From CAYSLA01 sp964431685 (GTDB lineage: Bacteria > Armatimonadota > UBA5829), in contig CAYSLA010000014.1 in NCBI GenBank assembly GCA_964431685.1, forward strand, positions 1 through 38,315: a stretch of 38,315 nt of DNA, in the 5' to 3' direction. The notes beneath the pieces were generated by a model. It was not told the origin of the DNA, did no database searches, and worked only from the letters and a program-made list of their open reading frames with translations. How positions within the stretch are numbered: position 1 is the stretch's first letter; each line of letters starts with the position of its first letter. The position numbers and the translations under genes were made by a program. Shown piece after piece: positions 7,998 through 15,476 of this stretch.

Positions 7998-8902
7998 TGT
8001 TCGACCAGGCAGAATCTCTGCGCCAGATGATCCGAGGCAGGTGCCAGTCGTCGCGTGGAAGAGATGAAAGGCCGTATGTGGTTGCAGTAACCAGCGGAAA
8101 GGGCGGGGTCGGAAAGACAAGCATAGCTGTGAACCTGGGGTTGATGCTGGTAAAGAGCGGCAAGCGCGTCGCTCTGCTCGATGCCGATTTCGGTCTGGCC
8201 AACGCGGAAGTGCTGATGGGGATAGCGCCCTCGCACACGCTGCGAGACGTTATGGAAGGCCGGGTGCATATCGATGACGCTTGGGAGCACACCGCAGCCG
8301 ATGTCCGGCTTCTGTCGTCAGGGTCGGGAATTGTTGAGATGGCAAACCTCGGGAGAGAGGAAGCAGACACTATCGTTGAGCAGGTCATTCGTTCTGCCTC
8401 CGGATCGGATGTCCTGGTGATCGACACCGCACCCGGAATAGATGAGTCTGTTATGTGCATTCTTCGGGCCGCCGACGAAGTGATGGTGGTAACCACTCCT
8501 GAGCCGACTTCCATCACCGACTGCTATGCCGCTCTCAAGGCGCTGCTGGGCAGTGAGACCAACGCACAAACGACACTCGTTGTAAACAACTGTCCTAGTC
8601 CGGCCCAGGCAACGCTCGTAGCGAAGAACCTGGACTCAGTGTGCGCCAGGTTCCTGGGGCAGAGTTTCCAGCGGCACGAGTACTTGCCGACCGACTCAGC
8701 GGTGGCGACTGCGGTGCAGAAACAGAAACCGTTTGCCTTGCACGCCGCGCACAGCTCAATTTCCACGTGGCTAAAGAAGGTAGCGATTAAGCTGGATGAA
8801 CGCACGCGTAAGCGCATCGGGTCGTGCCCTTCCTTTCGGCTTGGCTCAGGACCAGCGGCTTCCCTCGGGACAAGCCAGGAAACTCAGGGAGTAGCAGCAT
8901 AA
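7997..8902 (+). CDS. flhG: FlhG (YlxH), MinD-like ATPase of flagellar number control
   Basis: A 301-residue MinD/ParA-type ATPase. The deviant Walker A motif SGKGGVGKT lies at about residues 32-40 after a short N-terminal helix (FDQAESLRQMI) of the type that in FlhG stimulates FlhF GTPase activity. LLDADFGLANAEVLMG and VIDTAPG follow. The reading frame is open upstream, but the start at 7997 is clear: GGAGG lies 7 bases before the ATG, which shares one base with the flhF stop codon (TGATG). FlhG counteracts FlhF to limit flagellar number. The last about 30 residues are low-complexity and not conserved-looking. Confidence 0.95.
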   Translation: MFDQAESLRQMIRGRCQSSRGRDERPYVVAVTSGKGGVGKTSIAVNLGLMLVKSGKRVALLDADFGLANAEVLMGIAPSHTLRDVMEGRVHIDDAWEHTAADVRLLSSGSGIVEMANLGREEADTIVEQVIRSASGSDVLVIDTAPGIDESVMCILRAADEVMVVTTPEPTSITDCYAALKALLGSETNAQTTLVVNNCPSPAQATLVAKNLDSVCARFLGQSFQRHEYLPTDSAVATAVQKQKPFALHAAHSSISTWLKKVAIKLDERTRKRIGSCPSFRLGSGPAASLGTSQETQGVAA

Positions 8903-9115
8903 ATGTTACAGTCGACACCACTGTGGTCCATCATATCGCTGATAATGGGGTTGATCGGGTTCTTGACGGTCGGAGTATTCTCCCTGATGACCGGAGAGGA
9001 TCTGTTATGGTCGGCGGTGAAATCGGTGGGATCGTTCCTTGGTTGCTGGATTGTGATGGGATATCTTGGCCGCATACTTGTAGGAATCATGGCGAGGCAA
9101 TCTGATGACAGGTGA
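8903..9115 (+). CDS. Small two-helix membrane protein between flhG and fliA
   Basis: A 70-residue protein whose ATG immediately follows the flhG stop codon, so translation is probably coupled. Two hydrophobic helices are visible (about residues 8-29 and 38-63), linked by a short acidic loop (TGEDL). I do not recognise the family. Its fixed place in a flagellar operon suggests a flagellar or membrane-anchoring role, but that is inference only. Confidence 0.65.
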   Translation: MLQSTPLWSIISLIMGLIGFLTVGVFSLMTGEDLLWSAVKSVGSFLGCWIVMGYLGRILVGIMARQSDDR

Positions 9116-9135
9116 GCCCAGACACTGCAGTATTG

Positions 9136-9203
9136 TGCAGGCTTCCAGCCTGCCAGATGGGCGCAAAATGCCGGTAGGGGAGCACTTCGAGGTGCTCCCT
9201 TAC
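9136..9203. repeat. Two adjacent dispersed palindromes before fliA
   Basis: First, GCAGGCT/AGCCTGC (9137-9153), a 7-bp stem with loop TCC; the same motif recurs at 34687-34704 (17 of 19 bases). Second, GTAGGGGAGCAC/GTGCTCCCTTAC (9174-9203), one member of a three-copy family with 27266-27295 and the csrA tail at 33666-33694. They fill most of the 121-base flhG-fliA spacer region after the 70-residue gene. Confidence 0.75.
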
Positions 9204-9236
9204 GAGGCGGAAAACCGGAGAGGTCTTGAATAGAAT

Positions 9237-9998
9237 ATGGAACATCGAGACAGACTATGGCGCGAATACAAACTGCATCGCAGCGAGGCAGCACGAGATC
9301 AACTGATTTCCGAGTACGCATATCTGGCGAAGTATGCCGTTGACAGGCTCAACCTGGCGCCCTCAGGGGCATTGGGCTACGACGACCTCATTGGACACGC
9401 CATCGTCGGCCTGATAGACTCGATAGAAAAGTTCGATCTGTCTCGCAATGTCAAGTTCGAGACATACGCTATGACTCGGATTCGGGGCGAGGTAATCGAT
9501 ATCATCCGAAGCCTCGACTGGACTCCGAGGAGTGTTAGAAAGAACGAAACCGTACTCCGTGAGACCTACGCCCGCCTAGAGATGGATATGGAGCGTCCTC
9601 CCACGGATCAGGAAGTAGCGCAACACCTGAACATCGCAGTGTGCGAACTGGAGAAGATGCTGGCGGACGTGGGCCAGTCCGCGCTGATGTCGCTTGACGA
9701 GATCATTTCTACCGGCGGCGACGTGGGAGGCAACTTCGAACAGAACGACTTTGCCGACCCCGCCGAACACGCTGAGCGCGCAGACCAGAAGCGACTGCTG
9801 TCCAGGGCTATCGAGGAACTACCCGAAAGGGAGAGCACTGTGATCGCGCTATACTACTATCAGAACATGACCCAGAAGGAAATCGCTGCGACCCTGGGAG
9901 TGACGGAGTCGCGTGTCTGCCAGATACACACAAAAGCGGTCCTGCGACTCGCCGGAAAGCTATCGCGTGCGTCTGTCTGCTACTCGGCCGCTGCCTGA
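9237..9998 (+). CDS. fliA: Flagellar sigma factor FliA (sigma-28)
   Basis: A 253-residue sigma-70-family protein of the FliA/SigD/WhiG group. Region 2 includes LGYDDLIGHAIVGLIDSIEK and FETYAMTRIRGEVIDIIRS (about residues 47-92), followed by DWTPRSVR, typical of this group. Region 4 includes LPERESTVIALYYYQNMTQK and the helix-turn-helix AATLGVTESRVCQIH near residues 215-230. It would direct RNA polymerase to late flagellar promoters. The anti-sigma factor FlgM is encoded at 29603. GGAGAGG is 13 bases before the ATG, slightly far. Confidence 0.95.
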   Translation: MEHRDRLWREYKLHRSEAARDQLISEYAYLAKYAVDRLNLAPSGALGYDDLIGHAIVGLIDSIEKFDLSRNVKFETYAMTRIRGEVIDIIRSLDWTPRSVRKNETVLRETYARLEMDMERPPTDQEVAQHLNIAVCELEKMLADVGQSALMSLDEIISTGGDVGGNFEQNDFADPAEHAERADQKRLLSRAIEELPERESTVIALYYYQNMTQKEIAATLGVTESRVCQIHTKAVLRLAGKLSRASVCYSAAA

Positions 9999-10068
9999 CA
10001 CGGGTTGGGCGCTCCGGAGTAGCGCGAACAGTGCGCTCTGGTTGCTGTGTCCATCCCGCCCGATTTGA

Positions 10069-10095
10069 GGACGGCGGCGGGGCCCGCCGCTGTCC
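10069..10095 (+). terminator. Strong GC-rich hairpin after fliA, putative terminator
   Basis: GGACGGCGGCGG (10069-10080) pairs with CCGCCGCTGTCC (10084-10095), a 12-bp stem with one G-T wobble and a 3-base loop, about 70 bases after the fliA stop. A T tract is lacking, so intrinsic termination is not certain. A smaller hairpin, GCGCT/AGCGC, lies near 10010-10026. Confidence 0.45.
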
Positions 10096-10117
10096 TGCCA
10101 CACTCGAACACTGCTTG

Positions 10118-10239
10118 TAAGAGCTCAGAGTATGTGAGAAACCACGTCATCCTGAACTTGGTTCAGGATCCATCCCTTCTCCGGATGGGTGCCGGATCAA
10201 GTCCGGCATGACGTAGTACTCAGCGAGACTGAGCTCTTA
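10118..10239. mobile_element. 122-bp MITE-like element, copy 1
   Basis: The ends are inverted repeats (TAAGAGCTCAG at the left, CTGAGCTCTTA at the right), with weaker pairing continuing about 30 bases inward. The element is bounded by perfect 10-bp direct repeats, ACACTGCTTG at 10108-10117 and 10240-10249, as expected of a target-site duplication. The interior holds three small stem-loops (around TGAACTTGGTTCA, CATCC/GGATG and GCCGGA/TCCGGC). It contains no open frame of note, so it must be moved by a transposase encoded elsewhere. A second copy (36069-36190) differs at about 8 positions. A 10-bp duplication would fit the IS4 superfamily, but this is inference. Confidence 0.9.
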
Positions 10240-10246
10240 ACACTGC

Positions 10247-10276
10247 TTGACACTCGCTCGAGGGCGGTGATATCAT
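10247..10276 (+). promoter_or_regulatory. Strong promoter of the accB-hom-thrC-purC-apgM-tilS operon
   Basis: A perfect TTGACA (10247-10252), an 18-base spacer and TATCAT (10271-10276) fit a sigma-70 promoter. The first three bases of the -35 box lie inside the right-hand target duplication of the adjacent MITE, so the insertion sits exactly against the promoter without destroying it. Transcription would start near 10283 and give a leader of about 185 bases before accB. Confidence 0.65.
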
Positions 10277-10334
10277 GCGGCAGGTGGTAACCCGGTGCGT
10301 CCGGGGCATTGCCGCTCCATGGATTGTTTCTCCC

Positions 10335-10417
10335 CCGATAGGGCTAAGGGCGGACACACAGGTCCGCCCGTGCAGATTGCAGGCTGGAAAACAGGCACGG
10401 CAGTCCCGCCCTATCGG
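10335..10417 (+). promoter_or_regulatory. Structured leader element, three-way-junction-like, upstream of accB
   Basis: An outer stem CCGATAGGGC (10335-10344) with GCCCTATCGG (10408-10417) encloses a hairpin GGGCGGAC/GTCCGCCC (10348-10369) and a second arm CGTGC/GCACG (from 10369 to about 10399). A further hairpin CACGCA/TGCGTG (10424-10441) follows before the ribosome binding site GGAGGG (10454-10459). This could be a cis-regulatory leader for a threonine/purine operon or another dispersed palindromic repeat. It matches no riboswitch I know. Confidence 0.45.
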
Positions 10418-10467
10418 AGTAGACACGCACGAAGCTGCGTGATGCGTCGCCTCGGAGGGTCTCAGGT

Positions 10468-10971
10468 TTGGACAAGTTCGACGTCAACGTATCAGATGTC
10501 AAGAAGCTTATCGGTCTTGTGGAATCACATCACCTCGATGAACTAACCGTTGAGGAAGATGGCGTCAGCATCACGATCCGTGGCAAAGCGCAGCGGAACG
10601 TATCGTTCGACTCACCGGGCGAGCATTCCGAGACTCTGGTGGTCGGTGACGATGACTACTCGGCGGAAGATGACAGTGAAGAAACCCAGGACAACGGTGA
10701 CTCCGCAGGCCGTGTCCATAACATCACTGCTCCTCTGGTCGGGGTGTTCTATCGGGCGCACTCGCCTGACGCCCCGCCGTTCGTTGATGTGGGCGACCAC
10801 ATTGAGGTCGGAACCGAGGTCGGACTGATCGAAGCCATGAAGGTTTTCAGCCCAATCCCAAGCGATGTTGCGGGCGAAGTCATCGACGTCCCCGTCGCCA
10901 ACGGTAAGTTGGTGCAGCACGGAGACGTTCTCATTAGAGTGCGAATACCGGAGGAATCAGCGCTGACGTGA
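10468..10971 (+). CDS. accB: Biotin carboxyl carrier protein of acetyl-CoA carboxylase (AccB)
   Basis: A 167-residue protein of normal AccB length. The N-terminal about 45 residues resemble the AccB start (VKKLIGLVESHHLDELTVEE), then an acidic linker (about residues 55-80), then the biotinyl domain beginning ITAPLVGVFYRAHSP. The biotinylation motif EAMKV is present with Lys125. AccB carries carboxybiotin for the first step of fatty-acid synthesis. The start is TTG at 10468, supported by GGAGGG 8 bases before it and by the family's N-terminus. Oddity: accC is not next to it; hom follows directly, overlapping by 4 bases (GTGA). Confidence 0.9.
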   Translation: MDKFDVNVSDVKKLIGLVESHHLDELTVEEDGVSITIRGKAQRNVSFDSPGEHSETLVVGDDDYSAEDDSEETQDNGDSAGRVHNITAPLVGVFYRAHSPDAPPFVDVGDHIEVGTEVGLIEAMKVFSPIPSDVAGEVIDVPVANGKLVQHGDVLIRVRIPEESALT

Positions 10972-12254
10972 AAGAGACAATCAACATAGGCCTCATCGGC
11001 TACGGAATCGTGGGCAGCGGGGCTGTCAAGATACTTATAGAAAACGAAGACGCCATTGCACGTAAGGTGGGCTCGCGTCTTGTCGTCAAACGCATCGCTG
11101 ACTTAGATATCACCACGCCGCGTCCCTTTGCCGTTGACCCCTCCGTCCTTACTACAGATGTCTCCTCGCTACTCGACGACCACGACATCGATATCGTCAT
11201 TGAAACGATCGGCGGTACGAAGCCGGCGGGCGATTTCATCGAGCGGGCGCTGCGCTCCGGCAAGAGCGTTGTAACGGCAAACAAGGAGCTTATCGCCAAA
11301 GAAGGCGAACGATTCCTTCCTCTTGCGGCTCAACTCGGGCTGGATTTTATGTTCGAGGCCAGCGTGGGCGGCGGCATACCAATCATCTCTCCTATGAAGG
11401 GTTCCCTTGCCGGAAACGAGATTCTGCAGGTCAAGGGAATAGTCAATGGCACGACCAACTACATCCTGACCCGCATGCGCATGGAGGGTCTGGGGTACGA
11501 AGAGATCGTAAAGGACGCGCAGACCAGAGGATACGCCGAGGCGGATCCCTCTGCGGACGTTGACGGTCACGACGCGGCTTACAAGACTGCCATCCTCGCC
11601 TCGATAGCGTTCACCACCAGAGTCGACGTGAACAGAGTTTACCGCGAAGGTATAACAAACCTGAACGCGACGGATATGCGATACGCGGATGAACTTGGAT
11701 ACGTAATCAAGCTCTTAGGCATCGCGCAGATCATTGACGGCAAGGTGCTGGCACGAGTCCACCCAACGTTTGTTCCCAAGGGCCACCCGCTTGCCCATGT
11801 TGACTATGTGAACAATGCCATCTTCGTTCGGGGCAGCGCTGTGGGAGAAGTTATGTTCTATGGACCGGGCGCCGGATCAGGTGCTGCGGGAAGCGCGGTA
11901 GTCGGCGATGTCATAGAAGTGGCGCGAAACATCAGACAGGGTTGCTGCGCCCGAGTGCCGTGCACGTGTTTTGATCAGCGAGACATGCTTGGAATGGATA
12001 GCGTAGTCTGCAAGAACTACATTCGCATTCTCGCGCAGGACAAGCCGCGGGTGCTCGCGACAATCGCCAACGAGTTCGCGGATAGGAATGTCAGTATAGA
12101 GTCGGTGCTGCAAAAGAACCTGCTGGACTCCGACGCCGAGATTGTGTGGTTGACGCACGAGGCGCCGGAACCGATGGTCCGGGGTGCGTTGGATGCCATC
12201 TCAAAACTGAGTGTTGTGAAGCAGGTTAGCAGCTGGGTTCGCGTAGCTGACTAG
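10968..12254 (+). CDS. hom: Homoserine dehydrogenase with C-terminal ACT domain
   Basis: A 428-residue protein of the usual length for the bacterial Hom with ACT domain. The NAD(P)-binding motif GLIGYGIVGSGAV is at residues 6-18. The catalytic region shows VTANKELIAKEGE, ASVGGGIPII and NGTTNYILTRM, and EADPSADVDGHDAAYK. The ACT domain (from about residue 350, RVLATIANEFADRNVSIESV) probably mediates threonine feedback. It reduces aspartate semialdehyde to homoserine for threonine and methionine. The GTG start overlaps the accB stop; GGAGG lies about 12 bases upstream. Confidence 0.95.
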   Translation: MKETINIGLIGYGIVGSGAVKILIENEDAIARKVGSRLVVKRIADLDITTPRPFAVDPSVLTTDVSSLLDDHDIDIVIETIGGTKPAGDFIERALRSGKSVVTANKELIAKEGERFLPLAAQLGLDFMFEASVGGGIPIISPMKGSLAGNEILQVKGIVNGTTNYILTRMRMEGLGYEEIVKDAQTRGYAEADPSADVDGHDAAYKTAILASIAFTTRVDVNRVYREGITNLNATDMRYADELGYVIKLLGIAQIIDGKVLARVHPTFVPKGHPLAHVDYVNNAIFVRGSAVGEVMFYGPGAGSGAAGSAVVGDVIEVARNIRQGCCARVPCTCFDQRDMLGMDSVVCKNYIRILAQDKPRVLATIANEFADRNVSIESVLQKNLLDSDAEIVWLTHEAPEPMVRGALDAISKLSVVKQVSSWVRVAD

Positions 12255-12275
12255 ACTTAACAGGTGGATATTTAC

Positions 12276-13346
12276 ATGATCGGTTGCTACAAACGGGTTC
12301 CCCTCATCGAACGCTATCGAGAGCTTCTTCCAGTGACGGATAGTACTCCCATTGTCTCTTTGCTTGAGGGTTTCACACCGTTGGTGCGTGTAGACCGGCT
12401 TGCATCTTCGTTGAGTGACAAGCTGACCGTCTACGTAAAGTTCGAGGGAATGAATCCCACGGGCAGTTTCAAGGACCGCGGGATGACCATGGCCATCACC
12501 AAGGCCGTGGAGAACGGAAGCAGGGCCACGATCTGCGCCTCGACCGGTAACACGGCCGCGTCAGCTGCCGCGTATTCCGCGAGAGCTGGACTGGTCTGCG
12601 CCGTGATTCTGCCTAAAGGTGAAGTAGCTTTGGGCAAGGTCAGTCAGTCAATGATGCACGGGGCAAAGGTGATTGCGGTCGACGGCAACTTTGACGACGC
12701 ACTGCGGGTAGTACTCGAGATAACGGAGAAATACCCGATCACCCTGGTGAACTCACTAAACCCATTCCGCATTGAAGGGCAGAAAACCGGTGCCTGGGAG
12801 ATCTGCGATGATCTGGGGTGCCCACCCACCTACCATGCTATTCCTGTCGGCAACGCAGGCAACATCACTGCCTATTGGGCAGGATACAAAGCATACAAGG
12901 AAGCCGGCAAGACAGATAGACTCCCGATAATGCTTGGATTCCAGGCCGCTCTTAGTGCACCAATCGTCGAGGGCCGGCCAATTGATAAACCGGAGACCAT
13001 AGCCACCGCGATTAGAATTGGCAATCCAGCCAGTTGGAAGACGGCGGAGGCAGCTCGCGACGAGTCGGGCGGAGTCATCGAGAAGGTCACCGACGAAGAG
13101 ATCACCGATGCCCAGAAGCTGCTTGCCTCCACAGAAGGCGTTTTCTGCGAGCCGGCGAGCGCCGCATCAATTGCCGGAGTCATAAAGAAGGCTAACGCAG
13201 GCTTCTTCAAGGAGAAGGCGACGGTGGTCTGTGTGTTGACCGGGCACGGACTCAAAGACCCAAGACGGGCGATTGACATCTGCCCGCCTTTCATTGAAAT
13301 GCCAGCCGACACAGACGCGGTGGCAAGGGAGATGAACCTGGTGTGA
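12276..13346 (+). CDS. thrC: Threonine synthase
   Basis: A 356-residue PLP enzyme. The PLP-binding lysine is Lys66 in NPTGSFKDRGMTMA, and the phosphate loop appears as STGNTAASAAAYSARAGL. It converts O-phosphohomoserine to threonine, the step after hom and a missing homoserine kinase. The start at ATG 12276 is preferred to GTG 12264: AGGTGG lies 9 bases before it, and the family begins with a short sequence ending in IERYRELLPV. It follows hom by 21 bases and overlaps purC by 4 bases (GTGA). Confidence 0.95.
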   Translation: MIGCYKRVPLIERYRELLPVTDSTPIVSLLEGFTPLVRVDRLASSLSDKLTVYVKFEGMNPTGSFKDRGMTMAITKAVENGSRATICASTGNTAASAAAYSARAGLVCAVILPKGEVALGKVSQSMMHGAKVIAVDGNFDDALRVVLEITEKYPITLVNSLNPFRIEGQKTGAWEICDDLGCPPTYHAIPVGNAGNITAYWAGYKAYKEAGKTDRLPIMLGFQAALSAPIVEGRPIDKPETIATAIRIGNPASWKTAEAARDESGGVIEKVTDEEITDAQKLLASTEGVFCEPASAASIAGVIKKANAGFFKEKATVVCVLTGHGLKDPRRAIDICPPFIEMPADTDAVAREMNLV

Positions 13347-14278
13347 TAGTTACTTCAACGGACGTTAGGGGCCTCAAGAAGCACGCCACGGGAAAGGTGC
13401 GAGATATATACGATCTCGGGGATTCGCTGCTGATCGTTGCCAGCGACAGAATATCTGCATTCGACGTGGTGCTGCCAACCGGCATCCCGGACAAGGGAAA
13501 GGTGCTCACCCAGTTGTCAGTCTTCTGGTTTGAGCAGACCGCCGACATAATCACCAACCACGTAATCTCCACCGATACTGATGATATCATAGGCAGAATC
13601 GGCGCCGCGGGCGCGGTGGACGCGGATTCCTACCGGGATCTGCTCGCCGGACGCTCGATGATAACGGTCAAGGCGTCCCCCACACCGATTGAGTGTGTAG
13701 TGCGCGGTTATCTCTCCGGATCGGCCTGGAAGGAATTCTCCGAGCTGAAGAGAACCAGTCCTGAAGCGCAGTCGTTGACCCTGCACGGTGTTGAGTTGCC
13801 TGCGGACATGCTTGAGTCGCAGAAGCTGCCGTCACCCATCTTCTCACCGGCAACAAAGGAGAGTAGTGGTCATGACATCAATATCAGCGCAGCCCAGGCA
13901 AGAAAGATCGTTGGTGAAGAACTTGGGCGGCAACTGGAAAGCGCGAGTCTGGCGCTCTACTCCCGCGCATCTGACTATGCGGCGCAAAGAGGAGTCATCA
14001 TCTGTGACACAAAATTTGAGTTTGGAGTGTATGACGGGGAGCTGATTCTGATAGATGAGGCACTCACTCCGGATTCCTCCAGATTCTGGGATGCGGCGGC
14101 ATACCGGCCGGGAATGGCACAGCCCAGCTACGACAAGCAATACGTTCGCGATTATCTTCTTACCCTGGACTGGGATCAGACTTACCCCGGACCGGAGTTG
14201 CCCGACGAGATCGTGCAGAGAACAACTGAGAAGTATCGAGAAGCATATAGACTCATAGTGGGCCACGAACTGGAATAG
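13343..14278 (+). CDS. purC: SAICAR synthase (PurC)
   Basis: A 311-residue ATP-dependent ligase of purine synthesis that joins aspartate to CAIR. Family signatures are visible: GKVRDIYDLGDSLLIVASDR near the start, IPDKGKVLTQLSVFWF, VVRGYLSGSAWKE, LPSPIFSPATK, IICDTKFEFG and LIDEALTPDSSRFWD. The length is that of the longer, yeast-like form. The GTG start overlaps thrC's stop by 4 bases and has GGGAGATG upstream. It is in an operon of unrelated metabolic genes, so shared transcription rather than pathway explains its place. Confidence 0.95.
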   Translation: MIVTSTDVRGLKKHATGKVRDIYDLGDSLLIVASDRISAFDVVLPTGIPDKGKVLTQLSVFWFEQTADIITNHVISTDTDDIIGRIGAAGAVDADSYRDLLAGRSMITVKASPTPIECVVRGYLSGSAWKEFSELKRTSPEAQSLTLHGVELPADMLESQKLPSPIFSPATKESSGHDINISAAQARKIVGEELGRQLESASLALYSRASDYAAQRGVIICDTKFEFGVYDGELILIDEALTPDSSRFWDAAAYRPGMAQPSYDKQYVRDYLLTLDWDQTYPGPELPDEIVQRTTEKYREAYRLIVGHELE

Positions 14279-14285
14279 AAGTCGG

Positions 14286-15476
14286 ATGAAGTATTTTCTT
14301 ATCGTATTTGACGGCATGGCTGACGAGCCTATCCCAGACCTCGACAACAGAACCCCAATGCAGGTCGCACGGAAGCCGTATATGGACTCCATTGCCCAGC
14401 AGGGGTTGGTCGGGTCGGCCGTAACTACGCCTCAAGGCATGTCGCCTGGCAGTGACGTTACAAACATGGGCATCCTCGGATACGATCCGCACACCTACTA
14501 CCGCGGTAGGGCGGCCATTGAGGCAGCCAGCCTTCAGATACCGATGGAATCGACAGACGTAGCATTCAGGGCGAACCTGGTGTCGACGGACGGCGAGAAG
14601 ATGCTGGACTCAAGCGCCGGACACGTAACCACGGAGGAGGCCAGGGAGCTGATCGCTCTCATCGACCAGAAACTCTCGACACGCACACTCAAGTTCTACC
14701 CGGGCGTAAGCTACAGGCACATTCTGATCTGGCGAAACGGTTCCGACAACGTTGAACTGATGCCGCCCTACAAGTTCCACGGTAAGGAGTTTCGCGAATA
14801 CCTGCCCAATGGCGACGGGGACGATACGCTGACCAGGATTATCGAAGACTCCTACGAGATTCTGAACGATCATCCTGTAAATCGTCGGCGGCGCGACGAA
14901 GGACACCTGCCCGCCAATATGCTTTGGTTCTGGGGAGCGGGCCGGATGCCCGAGATTCCACTTTTCTTCAGGGAGTTCGGAAAGACAGGGGCAGTTGTGG
15001 CTGCTGTCGACCTGATCAAGGGTCTCGGCCGAATGGTGGGACTGAAAGTGCTGGACGTGCCCGGGGCCACAGGCTATGTAGACACCAACTATCTTGGCAA
15101 GGGTCAGTACGCGACGGCAGTAGCCGCTGACGTAGATTTCGTGTGGGTGCACGTCGAAGCCGCCGATGAGGCAGGACACGAGAACGACATCGAGAAGAAG
15201 ATCGTGGCGATCGAGCAGATGGACAAGCTTGTACTCGGGACGATTCTAGACTGGACAAGGAAGACTGAACAGGACGTTCGCATACTGCTTCTGCCGGATC
15301 ACCCCACCCCAATTGCCACCGGCTCTCATTCCGCGGAGCCCGTGCCTTTCATCCTGTACGATTCACGAAACCCCCAGCGCACGTCGCTGCCGTTTGACGA
15401 GAGGGCGGTTCCTGAAACCAACCTGCGAGTTGAGTTTACTCCCGACCTGATGAAGATGCTCCTCGAACAGAAATGA
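14286..15476 (+). CDS. apgM: 2,3-bisphosphoglycerate-independent phosphoglycerate mutase, archaeal (ApgM) type
   Basis: A 396-residue member of the alkaline-phosphatase superfamily, of ApgM length rather than the longer about 510-residue GpmI. It starts KYFLIVFDGMADEPIPDL, with the metal-binding Asp in FDGMAD. The catalytic serine is probably in PGSDVTNMGILGYDP (about residues 57-71), and LLPDHPTPIATGSHSAEPV near residue 340 carries further metal ligands. It interconverts 3- and 2-phosphoglycerate. It lies 7 bases after purC and overlaps tilS by 4 bases (ATGA). Confidence 0.93.
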   Translation: MKYFLIVFDGMADEPIPDLDNRTPMQVARKPYMDSIAQQGLVGSAVTTPQGMSPGSDVTNMGILGYDPHTYYRGRAAIEAASLQIPMESTDVAFRANLVSTDGEKMLDSSAGHVTTEEARELIALIDQKLSTRTLKFYPGVSYRHILIWRNGSDNVELMPPYKFHGKEFREYLPNGDGDDTLTRIIEDSYEILNDHPVNRRRRDEGHLPANMLWFWGAGRMPEIPLFFREFGKTGAVVAAVDLIKGLGRMVGLKVLDVPGATGYVDTNYLGKGQYATAVAADVDFVWVHVEAADEAGHENDIEKKIVAIEQMDKLVLGTILDWTRKTEQDVRILLLPDHPTPIATGSHSAEPVPFILYDSRNPQRTSLPFDERAVPETNLRVEFTPDLMKMLLEQK

